Source: an uncultured Pelagibacteraceae bacterium
GTDB lineage: Bacteria; Pseudomonadota; Alphaproteobacteria; Pelagibacterales; Pelagibacteraceae
NCBI GenBank assembly: GCA_902539165.1
Contig: CACBHY010000004.1
Location: 62,001-126,000, forward strand
Direction of reading: 5' to 3'
Length of the DNA: 64,000 nucleotides
Shown here one piece after another: positions 30,374-38,581 of this stretch; within the stretch, counting starts at the first letter, position 1, and every line of letters starts with the position of its first letter. The notes beneath the pieces were generated by a model, which was given only the letters and a program-made list of their open reading frames with translations, made no database searches and had not been told where the DNA came from. The position numbers and the translations under genes are program-made.

Positions 30374-32197
30374 GTGGAAAGAATTATAACAAAATCATTT
30401 GCTAGATTAATGGGTCGTGGAACTCATAGAGGTTTCATAACCTATGAAGAATTGAGCAAGTCTCTTGGAAAAAGAAATTTATCTGATGAAAACTTGGCCC
30501 AAGCTTTTATTCATATTTTGAATGAAAATGTTTCCTTAGTCGAAAAAAAATCTGACTTTAAAGTTCTAAGAAAAAAAGAAAACTCAGGTAAAGAAGAAGG
30601 CAAGACGATTGAGAAAAGCGATGACCCTATCAGGATGTATTTACGTGAGATGGGTGGAGTAGAGCTTCTTTCTAGAGAAGGTGAAATTGCAATTGCAAAA
30701 AGAATTGAGGCTGGAAAAGATGTAATGTTAATTGCGCTTTCTCAAAGTCCAATAACAGCTCAACAGTTTTTTGAATGGAATGAAAAATTACAAAAAGACG
30801 AAATCTTAGTTCGAGAAATTATCGATATTGACACAAATTATATGGAAGATGAATCAACTGGCCCAAGCGCAAAACAAAAAAATGCTGGTGAGACTGACAA
30901 AGAAGAGGGTTCTTCTGATGAGGATGATGACTTTAACCCCACTCTTGCTGCTATGGAAACTGAGATTAAGCCTAAAGTTCTAAAAACTGTTAACACATTA
31001 ACTAAAGAATATATAAAATTAATAAAGTTTAAAAAAGAAAAATTGGATTGTGTTTTAAATTCACAAAATTTTTCACCAGCAAAAGAAAAAGGACACGATA
31101 AACTTGTTAGCGATATTTTAGAAAATATTAAATCACTTCAATTATCCCCATCGGTTCTTGAGGAGCTCGTTCAGAAGCATTATACTGAAAATAAAAAAAT
31201 TGTTTTTCTTGAAGGTAATCTTTTAAGGTTGGCACTGGATCATAAAATTCCCAGAAATGAATTTATTAAATTTTATATTGGAAATGAAATTAACCCAAAT
31301 TTAAAAAAGTTTTTGGATACAAACAATGTTTGGAAACAATTTTTCAGTAAAAATAAAGAAGAATTCAAAAATATTAGAGAGAGATTAATAGAAATTAGTC
31401 ATAAACTTGGGATATCAGTAACGGATTTTAAAAAACTAGTAAGCAGAGTTCAAAAAGGTGAAAAAGAGTCAAGAATCGCAAAAAAAGAGATGGTCGAGGC
31501 TAATTTAAGATTAGTTATTTCAATTGCAAAAAAATATACTAACCGTGGTCTTCAGTTTTTAGATTTAATTCAAGAGGGAAATATCGGTTTAATGAAAGCG
31601 GTAGATAAATTTGAATATAGAAGAGGTTATAAGTTTTCAACATATGCAACTTGGTGGATTAGACAAGCAATAACAAGATCAATTGCCGATCAAGCAAGAA
31701 CAATCCGTATCCCAGTTCATATGATTGAAACAATTAATAAAATTGTAAGAACTCAAAGATTAATTTTGAGTGAATTTGGAAGAGAAGCTACACCTGAGGA
31801 ATTAGCTCAAAAACTTAGGATGCCATTAGATAAAGTTAGAAAAGTTCTAAAAATCTCTAAAGAACCAGTGTCTTTAGAAAAACCAGTTGGTGATGAAGAG
31901 GACAGCAGTCTTGGAGATTTTATCGAAGATACAAAAGCATTAGCGCCACTCGAACAAGCAATTAAGTCAAATCTTGGAGAAGCAACTACAAAAATTTTAT
32001 CTACTTTAACCCCTAGAGAAGAAAGAGTTTTAAGAATGAGATTTGGGGTAGGTATGAATACCGATCATACTTTGGAGGAAGTTGGATTACAATTTTCTGT
32101 CACAAGAGAAAGAATTCGACAAATTGAAGCTAAGGCGCTTAGAAAATTAAAGCACCCTAGTAGATCAAAACAACTTAAAAGCTTCTTAGAAAGTTAG
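30374..32197 (+). CDS. rpoD: RNA polymerase primary sigma factor (sigma-70)
   Basis: Housekeeping sigma factor, 607 residues, starting at GTG (30374). A short region 1.1 is followed by region 1.2 ([21 protein letters not shown]), a non-conserved insert, region 2 ([39 protein letters not shown], core binding and -10 recognition) and region 4 with the helix-turn-helix that reads -35 elements ([27 protein letters not shown]). Residues of regions 2.4 and 4.2 look canonical, which justifies using TTGACA/TATAAT as promoter references here. The tRNA-Val gene begins 4 nt after its stop. Confidence 0.97.
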   Translation: MERIITKSFARLMGRGTHRGFITYEELSKSLGKRNLSDENLAQAFIHILNENVSLVEKKSDFKVLRKKENSGKEEGKTIEKSDDPIRMYLREMGGVELLSREGEIAIAKRIEAGKDVMLIALSQSPITAQQFFEWNEKLQKDEILVREIIDIDTNYMEDESTGPSAKQKNAGETDKEEGSSDEDDDFNPTLAAMETEIKPKVLKTVNTLTKEYIKLIKFKKEKLDCVLNSQNFSPAKEKGHDKLVSDILENIKSLQLSPSVLEELVQKHYTENKKIVFLEGNLLRLALDHKIPRNEFIKFYIGNEINPNLKKFLDTNNVWKQFFSKNKEEFKNIRERLIEISHKLGISVTDFKKLVSRVQKGEKESRIAKKEMVEANLRLVISIAKKYTNRGLQFLDLIQEGNIGLMKAVDKFEYRRGYKFSTYATWWIRQAITRSIADQARTIRIPVHMIETINKIVRTQRLILSEFGREATPEELAQKLRMPLDKVRKVLKISKEPVSLEKPVGDEEDSSLGDFIEDTKALAPLEQAIKSNLGEATTKILSTLTPREERVLRMRFGVGMNTDHTLEEVGLQFSVTRERIRQIEAKALRKLKHPSRSKQLKSFLES

Positions 32198-32201
32198 TAC
32201 T

Positions 32202-32276
32202 GGGCCGTTAGCTCAATAGTAGAGTACTGCATTGACATTGCAGGGGTAGTTGGAGCGTAACCAACACGGCCCACCA
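32202..32276 (+). tRNA. tRNA-Val(GAC) with non-canonical D and T loops
   Basis: All four stems pair: acceptor GGGCCGT/ACGGCCC, D stem GCTC/GAGT (one G-T), anticodon stem CTGCA/TGCAG, T stem GTTGG/CCAAC. The anticodon loop TTGACAT gives GAC (valine), and CCA is encoded. The loops are odd: the D loop is AATAGTA, with A at position 18, and the T loop is AGCGTAA in place of TTCRANY, so T54, T55 and A58 are all missing while G19 and C56 remain. It starts 4 nt after rpoD and is probably cut from that transcript. It may be functional with altered elbow contacts, or decaying. Confidence 0.75.
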
Positions 32277-32333
32277 TAAACAAATATCTTTAATTGATTA
32301 CTAAAAAAAAATGATATAACTAACATAATTTTT

Positions 32334-32410
32334 GGGCCTGTAGCTCAGTTGGTTAGAGCAGTACACTCATAATGTATTGGTCCCAGGTTCGAGTCCTGGC
32401 GGGCCCACCA
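32334..32410 (+). tRNA. tRNA with CAT anticodon, probably tRNA-Ile2 (lysidine type)
   Basis: Standard cloverleaf with encoded CCA: acceptor GGGCCTG/CGGGCCC, D loop with GG, anticodon loop CTCATAA, T loop TTCGAGT. A CAT anticodon can mean initiator Met, elongator Met or Ile2. The acceptor carries C4-G69 and C5-G68, known TilS identity elements of tRNA-Ile2, and the first pair G1-C72 excludes a typical initiator. I therefore prefer Ile2 over elongator Met. It lies 57 nt after tRNA-Val and 11 nt from the convergent mlaC stop. Confidence 0.9.
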
Positions 32411-32421
32411 CTAATTATATT

Positions 32422-33015
32422 TTATTTAATATAAAATTCTTTTAAAGACTTAAATAGTGCATTTATATCATCATCATTGGAATTTAATATTGATCTAAAT
32501 TCCTCTTTTTGTGTCCTTGCTAAACTAAGACCCTCTATAATCAAGTCTCTAATTAAGGGATTTTTTTGATCTTTGGTATATACTCTCCAATCTATTTTCA
32601 CTTCGGGTCTCTCATCGGTGGCCACCAAAACACTTCTAACTATCGTATAATTTTTATTTAAAATCTCTTTATTTTTTACGTCTATTTCAGGGTTTGTATA
32701 TTCAGCCAATCTACTAGAAAAACTTTTTAAAAAGTAATTTTCAAACAACACAGTATAAATATCAAGCTGGTTTTTATCTAAATTTTTTCTTTTAGAACCA
32801 AGAGAATAATATCCAACTCCTTTTATATCAACGGTTTCTTTTGCTATAATTTTTAATTGGTTCATTTTTTCTTCTTTAGAAATATTTTTAGATAATACCT
32901 CTGAAGCTCTGTTGACTGTAGATTGTATAAAAATATCTGGCGAAATTGCAAATACCTTATTTACACCTGAAAGTGTTATTAAAAAAAAAAGAAAAAAACC
33001 TATTGAGCTTTTCAT
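32422..33015 (-). CDS. mlaC: MlaC/Ttg2D-family phospholipid-binding periplasmic protein
   Basis: Periplasmic carrier that shuttles phospholipids between the outer-membrane MlaA complex and the inner-membrane MlaFEDB transporter. The 197 residues begin with a clear signal peptide ending near NKVFA. The body contains KGVGYYSLGSKRKNLDKNQLDIYTVLFENYF, the usual MlaC core, and KIDWRVYTKDQ...IRDLIIEGLSLARTQKEEF. It is downstream of mlaA (11-nt gap); the transporter genes mlaDEF are not in the window. Confidence 0.9.
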   Translation of the reverse strand: MKSSIGFFLFFLITLSGVNKVFAISPDIFIQSTVNRASEVLSKNISKEEKMNQLKIIAKETVDIKGVGYYSLGSKRKNLDKNQLDIYTVLFENYFLKSFSSRLAEYTNPEIDVKNKEILNKNYTIVRSVLVATDERPEVKIDWRVYTKDQKNPLIRDLIIEGLSLARTQKEEFRSILNSNDDDINALFKSLKEFYIK

Positions 33016-33026
33016 TATGTACTAAA

Positions 33027-33818
33027 TTAATTATTATCTACTTCTACCCAGTCTTGATCATCACTATAAATAACTTCTATATTTCCTCTTTGAATATTTT
33101 TAATTTTATTTTCTCTATCTTGAGTATATAAACTTTTAACTGACGCATAAAAATCTACAGAATTTTTTTCTAAATTATCTAATGACTCAATATTTGCTGC
33201 TCTAAATTCTACTCCTGATAAAATTTTCGTTGCTGCAAACAACTTACCATCTAAGTATTCATTATTGCCATTTACTGATATATTGTAATAAGGATCACCA
33301 CCCATCACATTAACAAACATTCCTGCGGTATCTCTAACTGTTGATGGTCCTAAAACTGGTAAAACTATATAGCAACCAGGACCAACTCCCCATTTTCCAA
33401 GTGTTTGACCATAGTCTTCTTTGATATATTTTGGAAAGCCCATGCCAGTTGCCACATCGAAAATCCCAAGAATACCAATTGTAGAATTTATAACCAATCT
33501 TCCAGTATTAATACTTGCTGTTTTAAGGTCCCCCTGCAAAACGTTATTTGGTATAGTTATCAAACTAGATAAATTATTTAAAACATTACCTGTTCCTTTT
33601 TTTATAGGTGTTGGTAACGATCTGTATCCTTCAGCCACTGGTTTTAAAATAACTTTATCTAACCCCTGATTAAATTTAAAAGTTGCTCTATTTAGGGTTT
33701 CAAAACAGTCTCTAGTTGTAACATTTTTTTTTGGTAAGTTTAGCTCACTGCTAGATCCCGCAAAAACATTTGAGATTAGGAAAAAGTATATTATTGTAAA
33801 TTTTATAAATCTTATCAT
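33027..33818 (-). CDS. mlaA: MlaA/VacJ-family outer-membrane lipid asymmetry protein
   Basis: MlaA family, 263 residues; in other bacteria it removes misplaced phospholipids from the outer leaflet and hands them to MlaC. The core shows FETLNRATFKFNQGLDKVILKPVAEGYRSLPTPIKKGTGNVLNNL, continuing to GVGPGCYIVLPVLGPSTVRD, the family signature. The signal peptide ends VFA-GSSS with no lipobox cysteine, so unlike the E. coli protein this one is probably not lipidated. It is the first gene of an mlaA-mlaC pair and is divergent from the amidase. Confidence 0.92.
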   Translation of the reverse strand: MIRFIKFTIIYFFLISNVFAGSSSELNLPKKNVTTRDCFETLNRATFKFNQGLDKVILKPVAEGYRSLPTPIKKGTGNVLNNLSSLITIPNNVLQGDLKTASINTGRLVINSTIGILGIFDVATGMGFPKYIKEDYGQTLGKWGVGPGCYIVLPVLGPSTVRDTAGMFVNVMGGDPYYNISVNGNNEYLDGKLFAATKILSGVEFRAANIESLDNLEKNSVDFYASVKSLYTQDRENKIKNIQRGNIEVIYSDDQDWVEVDNN

Positions 33819-33924
33819 TTCATTAAATACTAATTATATAGTGTATATGCATTTAAAGTAAATCAAGATTTAGTGCTAAAAATGACTTAATTATGGCCTT
33901 ATATTAATTATTAATTCAACCTAA

Positions 33925-34659
33925 ATGAGTATAAAAAAAATTTATAATTATTCACCTAATTTTAATCCCAGGAAAAGAAAAACTAATCAGATAAAATTTT
34001 TAGTTTTTCATTATACTGGCATGAAAAAAGAAAAAGAAGCAATTAAAAGACTCACAGATTTCAAATCCAAGGTTAGTAGTCATTATCTAATTAAGAATAA
34101 CGGAGAAGTAGTGGTATTGGTACCAGATTTATATATTGCTTGGCATGCTGGGAAATCTTCTTGGAAAAATTTTAAATCATTAAACTTTAATTCTATTGGT
34201 ATAGAAATATCTAATCCAGGACATTATTTTAATTACAAAAAATATTCAAATAAACAAATTAATTCTTTATTAAATCTAAGTAAATTTTTAATTAATAAAT
34301 ATAAGATTAAGTCTAAAAATATTTTAGGGCATTCAGATATAGCTCCAGATAGGAAAAAGGATCCAGGTGAAAAATTTCCATGGTCATTTCTTGCAAAAAA
34401 AAAAGTTGGGTTATGGCATTCGATTACAAAACAAAGACTTAAAAGTAGAAGAAAAAAAACAATAGATATAAATCATAAAAAAAAATTTCATGAAAATTTA
34501 ATAAAGATTGGATATTTAAACAAGAAGCAAGCTAAGGATAAATTAATTGGTTTTGTTATTAAAGCTTTTCAAAGAAGGTACAGGCAAGAATTAGTAAATG
34601 GTAAATTAGATAAGGAATGCTTGCTTATAAGTGAAAATATTGCAAAGAAGTTTGATTAA
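33925..34659 (+). CDS. amiD: N-acetylmuramoyl-L-alanine amidase (amidase_2 type)
   Basis: Zinc amidase that cleaves the bond between MurNAc and the stem peptide; 244 residues. Seen: VFHYTGMKKEKEAI (first Zn His), SSHYLIKNNGEVVVLV, IAWHAGKSSW, SIGIEISNPGH, and ILGHSDIAPDRKKDPGEKFPW (second Zn His plus catalytic Asp/Lys region). A C-terminal peptidoglycan-binding-like helical part follows. No signal peptide is visible, so it may act in the cytoplasm on recycled anhydro-muropeptides (AmpD-like) and not as a periplasmic AmiD; I cannot decide between them. Confidence 0.85.
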   Translation: MSIKKIYNYSPNFNPRKRKTNQIKFLVFHYTGMKKEKEAIKRLTDFKSKVSSHYLIKNNGEVVVLVPDLYIAWHAGKSSWKNFKSLNFNSIGIEISNPGHYFNYKKYSNKQINSLLNLSKFLINKYKIKSKNILGHSDIAPDRKKDPGEKFPWSFLAKKKVGLWHSITKQRLKSRRKKTIDINHKKKFHENLIKIGYLNKKQAKDKLIGFVIKAFQRRYRQELVNGKLDKECLLISENIAKKFD

Positions 34660-34665
34660 ATTTTC

Positions 34666-34691
34666 TTGAAAATTTAAATTTTAGATATAAG
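34666..34691 (+). promoter_or_regulatory. Possible rnpB promoter
   Basis: TTGAAA at 34666-34671 and TATAAG at 34686-34691, with a short 14-bp spacer. The -10-like element ends about 7 nt before the expected 5' end of RNase P RNA, which is the main argument for it. The spacer is below the optimum, so the -35 assignment is weak. Confidence 0.35.
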
Positions 34692-34697
34692 TTGAAG

Positions 34698-35055
34698 GAG
34701 CCAGATAAACGACTTATCGCTTTAATTTATTAAAGAGGAAAGTCCGGGCTCTACAAGGAAACAGTGCCAGGTAATACCTGGCGGGGGCAACCCTAGGGAT
34801 AGTGCCACAGAAAATAAACCGCCATAACATGGCAAGGGTGAAAAGGTGTGGTAAGAGCACACCGGTTCTATTGGTAACAATGAACGCTGGAAAACCCCAC
34901 TGTGAGCAAGACTAAGTAGAGATGACATTGTTGAAAAACTAAAAGCCTTCCTTGGCTAGTCATCAGGGTTAGTTGCTTGAGCTTAAGAGTGATCTTAAGC
35001 CTAGACAAATGATAAGTTTAAATGACAGAACCCGGCTTATAGTTTATCTGGCAAA
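34698..35055 (+). ncRNA. rnpB: RNase P RNA (type A)
   Basis: Catalytic RNA of ribonuclease P, which trims tRNA 5' ends. The ends pair perfectly as helix P1: GCCAGATAAAC at 34700-34710 with GTTTATCTGGC at 35042-35052. Conserved region I (GAGGAAAGTCCGGGCT, 34735-34750) and region V (ACAGAACCCGGCTTAT, 35025-35040) form the P4 core. The inner ACAGTGCC, GGGTGAAAAGGTG and GGTAAGAGCACACCG segments are also standard. Total length about 358 nt. Exact ends are uncertain by a few bases. Confidence 0.96.
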
Positions 35056-35097
35056 CTTACTAACTCCTTTTTTTAAAGTAAATTAAATGTTCTCCTA

Positions 35098-35117
35098 ATG
35101 ACTCATGAATGAGTCAT
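35098..35117. terminator. 20-nt palindrome downstream of rnpB (terminator or operator)
   Basis: ATGACTCAT and ATGAGTCAT flank a GA, giving a 9-bp stem (8 bp with a 4-nt loop). A run of seven T bases begins about 10 nt later (35128-35134), so a loose intrinsic terminator for rnpB is possible, though the U tract is too far for a textbook one. A second T run without a hairpin lies nearer, at about 35068-35074. Otherwise the rnpB-mraZ gap holds only AT-rich sequence up to the mraZ promoter. Confidence 0.4.
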
Positions 35118-35231
35118 AGATGTTGTCTTTTTTTGTTATCCAATTGAAATCAATAAACCGTTTTTTTTTAAATTTTATAAAGATTTGAAAAAAAACATTA
35201 AATCCATTGAAGAATAGCCAGTATTCAAGGT

Positions 35232-35260
35232 TTGACAGGTAATTAAAATACCCATATATT
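35232..35260 (+). promoter_or_regulatory. Sigma-70 promoter of the mraZ/dcw operon
   Basis: A perfect -35 TTGACA (35232-35237) is followed by a 17-bp spacer and TATATT (35255-35260), a 5/6 match to the -10. It would start RNA at about 35267, leaving a leader of roughly 35 nt before the mraZ ATG at 35303. The -10 is embedded in the MraZ-type repeats, so repressor binding would block it directly. Confidence 0.7.
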
Positions 35261-35280
35261 CCCATATATTCCCATTTATG
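35251..35280. promoter_or_regulatory. Three MraZ-type boxes (10-bp direct repeats)
   Basis: CCCATATATT, CCCATATATT and CCCATTTATG follow one another with a 10-bp period; on the other strand each reads as an ATGGG box. MraZ proteins are known to bind a row of TGGGN-type repeats spaced 10 bp apart upstream of mraZ. The first two copies cover the -10 of the promoter. The sequence thus shows an autoregulatory site for the whole cluster; binding itself is inferred. Confidence 0.75.
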
Positions 35281-35302
35281 GAATTTAAATATTATAAAAT
35301 TT

Positions 35303-35770
35303 ATGTTTTTAAGTACTTACGAGAACAAACTAGACAAAAAGGGAAGGGTTTCCGTGCCAGCTAGCTTCAGATCTCATCTTTCTAATTTAGGATATAATAG
35401 TGTAATTTGTTATCCTTCATTTAATAACGCATCCATTGAAGCTTGTTCACAGGATCGACTTGAAAAAATTTCATCAGCAATAGACTCTTTAAATCCATTC
35501 GAAGAAAAAAGAGATTTTTTTGCAACCTCAATTCTAGCAGAGAGTACTAGTTTACAATTTGATAGCGAAGGAAGAATTTCAATTTCAATAAAATTATTAA
35601 AACATGCAAAGATAAAGAATAGCATGTTGTTTGTTGGTCAAGGTCAAACTTTCCAAATATGGGAGCCAAAAGCGTTTGAGAAATTTAAGGTAAATGCAAG
35701 AAAAAAAGCAAATCTAAATCGAGCAAATCTTAAATGGGAAAAACATTTAAACAATAAAGAGGGGAACTAA
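35303..35770 (+). CDS. mraZ: Transcriptional regulator MraZ
   Basis: Ring-forming AbrB/SpoVT-type DNA-binding protein that represses the division/cell-wall cluster in E. coli; 155 residues with two tandem SpoVT domains ([23 protein letters not shown], and [19 protein letters not shown]). It is the first gene after a promoter with three MraZ boxes. Its usual follower rsmH is displaced: here ftsZ starts 1 nt after its stop. There is no clear Shine-Dalgarno motif ahead of the ATG. Confidence 0.95.
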   Translation: MFLSTYENKLDKKGRVSVPASFRSHLSNLGYNSVICYPSFNNASIEACSQDRLEKISSAIDSLNPFEEKRDFFATSILAESTSLQFDSEGRISISIKLLKHAKIKNSMLFVGQGQTFQIWEPKAFEKFKVNARKKANLNRANLKWEKHLNNKEGN

Positions 35771-35771
35771 G

Positions 35772-37250
35772 ATGACAATTAACTTTAAAGCACCAGAAAT
35801 AAAAGAACTACAACCACGACTATTAGTATTAGGAGTTGGAGGGGCAGGCGGCAATGCAATTAATGAGATGATTGAAAACAATCTACAAGGAGTAGAATTT
35901 ATTGCAGTTAATACTGATGCTCAGGATTTAAAGTTAAGTAAAGCAAAATCAAGAATTCAAATAGGATTAAATTTAACTAAAGGTTTAGGTGCAGGGGCAA
36001 AACTAGATATTGGTCAAGCTGCAGCTGATGAGTCTTTAAATGAAATTGTTAATACTTTACAAGGCGCAAACATGGTTTTTATCGCAGCAGGTATGGGTGG
36101 TGGAACGGGTACTGGTGCTGCTCATGTCATCGCCAGAGCTGCTAAAGAATTAAATATTTTAACTGTAGGTGTTGTAACACTTCCATTCTTATATGAAGGC
36201 CCCTCAAGAATGAGAAGAGCACAACAAGGTTTAGAAGAATTGAGAAAACATGTTGATACTATTATTGTTATACCAAATCAAAACTTGTTTAAAATAGCAA
36301 ACGAGCAAACAACGTTCGAAGAGTCTTTTAATCTTTCAAATAATGTATTAATGCACGGTGTTCAAAGCATTACTGATCTAATGGTTAGACCAGGCTTGAT
36401 CAATTTAGATTTTGCAGATGTTGAAACTGTTATGGCTTCAATGGGAAAAGCAATGATGGGCACAGGTGAAGCAGAAGGAGAAGACAGAGCCACTAAGGCA
36501 GCAGAGATGGCAATAAGTAACCCATTGATTGACGATTATACATTGAAAGGTGCTAAAGGATTATTAGTTAATATTACTGGTGGCAAAGACCTTAAGCTCT
36601 TTGAAGTTGATGAAGCGGTAAATAAAGTAAGAGCAGAAGTTGACCCTGAAGCTGAATTAATTATTGGTGCAATTACAGACTCTGAGCTTGATGGAAAAAT
36701 GAGAGTTTCAATTGTTGCAACATCTTTAGATGGTCAACAACCTGAAACTAAGTCAGTAATAAATATGGTACATCGAATACAAAATCGAAATCCCGGATAC
36801 TCTGACTTTTCTAATATGGGTCCATCAGCAGCTTTTAATTTTTCAAACCCAACATCAAATCCAATTTCACATGGCGCAAATGCTTTAAAGCTTGAAAATG
36901 AAATAGTTCAAGAGCAACAGAGTGAAACTACTGAAACAAATGTTACAAATGAGGAAGTTTTACAGAGTACAAATCTTGAGACAGAAAGTGTTGTTGAAGA
37001 TTCAACAGTTAATGAGATGGAGAAATCTTTTACACAAGAGGCTGTTGAGACACAGCATGAGACTAATTCAACAGACAGCGTTGAAAAAGATGCTTCAAAC
37101 GATCTAAAAGAATTTGGTGTAGACTCGGACTCTCCAGATTTATTTAGCTCTGAGTTAGAAAATTCAAGTCCAGAAGATTTATTATCCTCAGATGAAGAGG
37201 AAGAGGACGATCTTGAAATACCAGCATTCTTGAGAAGACAAAAAAATTAA
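35772..37250 (+). CDS. ftsZ: Cell division GTPase FtsZ
   Basis: Tubulin homologue that forms the Z ring; 492 residues. The GTPase core has [13 protein letters not shown], the GTP signature [22 protein letters not shown] and the T7 loop [11 protein letters not shown], all intact. From about residue 345 an acidic, Ser/Thr/Glu-rich linker follows, ending in the conserved C-terminal peptide [11 protein letters not shown], which binds FtsA and other partners. Elsewhere in alphaproteobacteria ftsZ follows ftsA; here it lies between mraZ and rsmH, 1 nt after mraZ. No second ftsZ is in the window. Confidence 0.98.
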   Translation: MTINFKAPEIKELQPRLLVLGVGGAGGNAINEMIENNLQGVEFIAVNTDAQDLKLSKAKSRIQIGLNLTKGLGAGAKLDIGQAAADESLNEIVNTLQGANMVFIAAGMGGGTGTGAAHVIARAAKELNILTVGVVTLPFLYEGPSRMRRAQQGLEELRKHVDTIIVIPNQNLFKIANEQTTFEESFNLSNNVLMHGVQSITDLMVRPGLINLDFADVETVMASMGKAMMGTGEAEGEDRATKAAEMAISNPLIDDYTLKGAKGLLVNITGGKDLKLFEVDEAVNKVRAEVDPEAELIIGAITDSELDGKMRVSIVATSLDGQQPETKSVINMVHRIQNRNPGYSDFSNMGPSAAFNFSNPTSNPISHGANALKLENEIVQEQQSETTETNVTNEEVLQSTNLETESVVEDSTVNEMEKSFTQEAVETQHETNSTDSVEKDASNDLKEFGVDSDSPDLFSSELENSSPEDLLSSDEEEEDDLEIPAFLRRQKN

Positions 37251-37268
37251 TGGTCTTCAAAGAAATAA

Positions 37269-38279
37269 ATGGACGCCGCCATAACACCAAATATGCAAAA
37301 GCATTATCCGGTGTTGCTAAAAGAAATTATTAGCATTATTTCCCCTCAATATGGCGGCACCTTTATCGACTGCACCTTTGGCCAAGGTGGTTACACAAAA
37401 AAAATATTAGAGTTTGATAAAACTAGAGTAATAGCTTTAGATAGAGATCCTGAAAGTAAAAATATTGCTTTAAAAATAGAAGAAGAATTTGAAGAAAGAT
37501 TTAAGTTTAGAAATATTAAATTTAGTCAATTAAATAATTTAAAATTAAAAAACGAAAATGTTAAAGGTGTTATATTTGATTTAGGATACTCTTATACTCA
37601 AATAAAAGACCCAAATAAGGGCTTATCCTTTGACTCTGTTGGTAAATTAAATATGCAACTTGGTTTAAATTCTTATTCAGCTGAAGAAGCAATTAATAAA
37701 TTAAGTCAAAAAGAATTGGAAAAAATTTTTAAGTTTTTTGGAGATGAAAAAGAAGGAAAATATATAGCAAGAAACATTATTAAAGGAAGAGTTATAGAAA
37801 AAATTGATACACAAGGCCTTGTTAAAATAATTGATAGTTCTAAAAGAAAAAAAAATTTTAGAGTCAATAATTCTACAAAAGCTTTCCAAGCATTAAGAAT
37901 ATTTGTTAATAAGGAGATTAGCGAATTAATTTACGGATTAATTAATGCCGCTAAAATTTTAAAAAAAAATGGGGTCTTAGCAGTGGTTACCTTCCATTCT
38001 TTAGAGGACAAAATAGTTAAATATTTTTTAAAAAGTCTTTCAGAAAATAAAAGTATTTCTAGATATACTCCTTTAACCGAAAAAACCGATCCACTATTTC
38101 ATTTGACAAAAAAAAAACCAATTACACCAAATGAAGAGGAGTTAAGTGAAAACCCTCCTTCGAGGTCTGCAAAATTAAGATTTGCGATTAAAAAAACTGA
38201 TTTTTTTGAGTTTGAAACTGATATTGAGGATCAATTTAAAAATTTAATAGATATTGAAAAATTTGGAGAAAAACTATGA
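37269..38279 (+). CDS. rsmH: 16S rRNA m4C1402 methyltransferase RsmH (MraW)
   Basis: SAM-dependent N4-methyltransferase of C1402 in 16S rRNA; 336 residues. Signatures: [29 protein letters not shown] (SAM site), [18 protein letters not shown], and [15 protein letters not shown]; the C-terminus has [15 protein letters not shown] keep the ATG at 37269; one at 37293 just before HYPVLL is also possible. It begins 18 nt after ftsZ, the only inserted gene between it and mraZ, and overlaps ftsL by 4 nt. Confidence 0.95.
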   Translation: MDAAITPNMQKHYPVLLKEIISIISPQYGGTFIDCTFGQGGYTKKILEFDKTRVIALDRDPESKNIALKIEEEFEERFKFRNIKFSQLNNLKLKNENVKGVIFDLGYSYTQIKDPNKGLSFDSVGKLNMQLGLNSYSAEEAINKLSQKELEKIFKFFGDEKEGKYIARNIIKGRVIEKIDTQGLVKIIDSSKRKKNFRVNNSTKAFQALRIFVNKEISELIYGLINAAKILKKNGVLAVVTFHSLEDKIVKYFLKSLSENKSISRYTPLTEKTDPLFHLTKKKPITPNEEELSENPPSRSAKLRFAIKKTDFFEFETDIEDQFKNLIDIEKFGEKL

Positions 38280-38581
38280 AAAAAATTGGTCTTGTATCAT
38301 TCATTTTTTCATTAATTTTATTCACCGCAATAATAAAAAATACAACAAAACAAATTGAAGATGAATTATTTACAGTAAACGAAAATTTAAGAGTATTAGA
38401 AACTGAATATGAGAATATTTTGTTAGAGCATGATTATTTGAGCTCTGCTGAAAAACTACTTGAATTTCAATCTTTATATTTTGAGGATCAGCTAATTCAA
38501 AAAAGTATAAAAAATATCAAAATTTATAATATTTCTAAAAATCAAAAAAATATACAAGATTTAAAAATAACACAGGATTAA
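38276..38581 (+). CDS. ftsL: Cell division protein FtsL (by position and topology)
   Basis: A 101-residue bitopic protein: short cytoplasmic N-terminus, one membrane segment (about residues 4-22), then a helical, coiled-coil-like periplasmic part. Sequence identity to FtsL is low, as is normal for this protein. The call rests on the 4-nt overlap with rsmH and the 1-nt overlap with ftsI, exactly the slot of ftsL in dcw clusters. In other bacteria FtsL forms the FtsQLB complex that activates FtsWI. Confidence 0.8.
   Translation: MKKIGLVSFIFSLILFTAIIKNTTKQIEDELFTVNENLRVLETEYENILLEHDYLSSAEKLLEFQSLYFEDQLIQKSIKNIKIYNISKNQKNIQDLKITQD

Noticed and set aside
32412-32436. AT-only inverted repeat after tRNA-Ile2 as a terminator
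   Set aside because: Stem TTATATT/AATATAA has no G-C pairs and lies partly inside mlaC; such pairs are frequent by chance in this DNA.
34722-34928. Minus-strand reading frame of 68 codons
   Set aside because: It lies wholly within the RNase P RNA gene, whose conserved helices explain the sequence; such frames antisense to rnpB are common false calls.
35251-35280. Short tandem repeats as a possible CRISPR or replication iteron
   Set aside because: Only three 10-bp units without spacers; position over the mraZ promoter and period fit MraZ boxes much better.
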